From Myxococcales bacterium (GTDB lineage Bacteria > Myxococcota > Polyangia > Fen-1088): a stretch of 5,953 bases of DNA. Below the pieces are notes generated by a model, which made no database searches, had not been told where the DNA came from, and saw only the letters and a list, made by a program, of their open reading frames with translations. The stretch lies in assembly GCA_003153875.1 (NCBI GenBank), contig PMBY01000241.1, forward strand, positions 1,741 to 7,693, in the 5' to 3' direction. Both the position numbers and the translations under genes were made by a program. Shown piece by piece: positions 5,935 to 5,953 of the stretch. Every line of letters starts with the position of its first letter. Positions within the stretch are counted from its first letter, which is position 1.

Positions 5935-5949
5935 AACCCTTTGAGGGTT
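5935..5949. repeat. Hairpin, 6-bp stem at the right edge
   Basis: AACCCT (5935-5940) pairs with AGGGTT (5944-5949) across a TTG loop. It ends four bases before the window edge, so whether it belongs to the repeat spacer or to the end of a neighbouring gene cannot be seen. Confidence 0.5.
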
Positions 5950-5953
5950 ACCA

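Larger units (their letters stand above)
5639..5953. other. Structured, repeat-rich non-coding spacer
   Basis: The 315 bp after the second kinase hold no convincing gene but carry an unusual density of structure: GC hairpin 5662-5678, 9-bp tandem repeat 5754-5780, 42-nt inverted repeat 5782-5823, hairpins at 5837-5855, 5863-5879 and 5935-5949, a mirror-symmetric 14-mer (CGAGCGAAGCGAGC, 5883-5896) and a G-quadruplex motif 5899-5927. A plus frame is open from 5704 to the right edge, but its only early start is TTG 5722 without a clear ribosome site, and the translation is repetitive (TTEGTEATEAG). I read this as a composite intergenic repeat element rather than coding DNA. No transposase or recombinase is visible beside it. 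Confidence 0.6.

Noticed and set aside
5704..5953. Plus frame open from 5704 to the right edge
   Set aside because: It has only a TTG start at 5722 with poor context, and its product is the translated tandem repeat (TEGTEATEAG) followed by hairpin sequence. The 9-bp period keeps the frame open by itself.

Overview
The window is a GC-rich bacterial segment dominated by two rightward genes for multidomain signalling histidine kinases. Third codon positions are strongly G/C-rich, and this produces long antisense shadow ORFs. High GC, very large soluble PAS/GAF hybrid kinases and an intergenic spacer with CACAGAGG-type repeats and G/C hairpins fit Myxococcota or another 'deltaproteobacterial' lineage. 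That is only a guess from style: no marker gene is present.

Layout. (1) Positions 1-122 hold the first 40 codons of a leftward gene of unknown function that runs off the left edge. It has a good Shine-Dalgarno sequence. (2) Positions 123-531 are a divergent intergenic region of about 410 bp with one short hairpin and a weak sigma-54-like motif, but no convincing gene. (3) Positions 532-4506 encode a 1324-residue cytosolic hybrid histidine kinase, starting at TTG, with the order REC-PAS-PAS-PAS-GAF-PAS-HisKA-HATPase-REC-helical tail. (4) Positions 4499-5638 encode a 379-residue REC-HisKA-HATPase kinase that overlaps the previous gene by 8 bp and has its own ribosome-binding site. (5) Positions 5639-5953 are a non-coding spacer packed with a GC hairpin, a 3 x 9-bp tandem repeat, a 42-nt inverted repeat with a perfect 18-bp palindromic core, three more hairpins and a canonical G-quadruplex motif.

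The two kinases are almost certainly co-transcribed and translationally coupled. Between them they carry two phosphoacceptor histidines (H871 and H161) and three receiver domains, but no Hpt, DNA-binding, GGDEF/EAL or other effector domain. The simplest reading is a cytosolic phosphorylation circuit whose input is sensed by the PAS/GAF array and whose output partner lies elsewhere. Nothing seen proves a new system. The least routine features are the degenerate first receiver, the Cys-x4-Cys motif in the fourth PAS domain, the adapterless kinase pair and the composite repeat spacer downstream.
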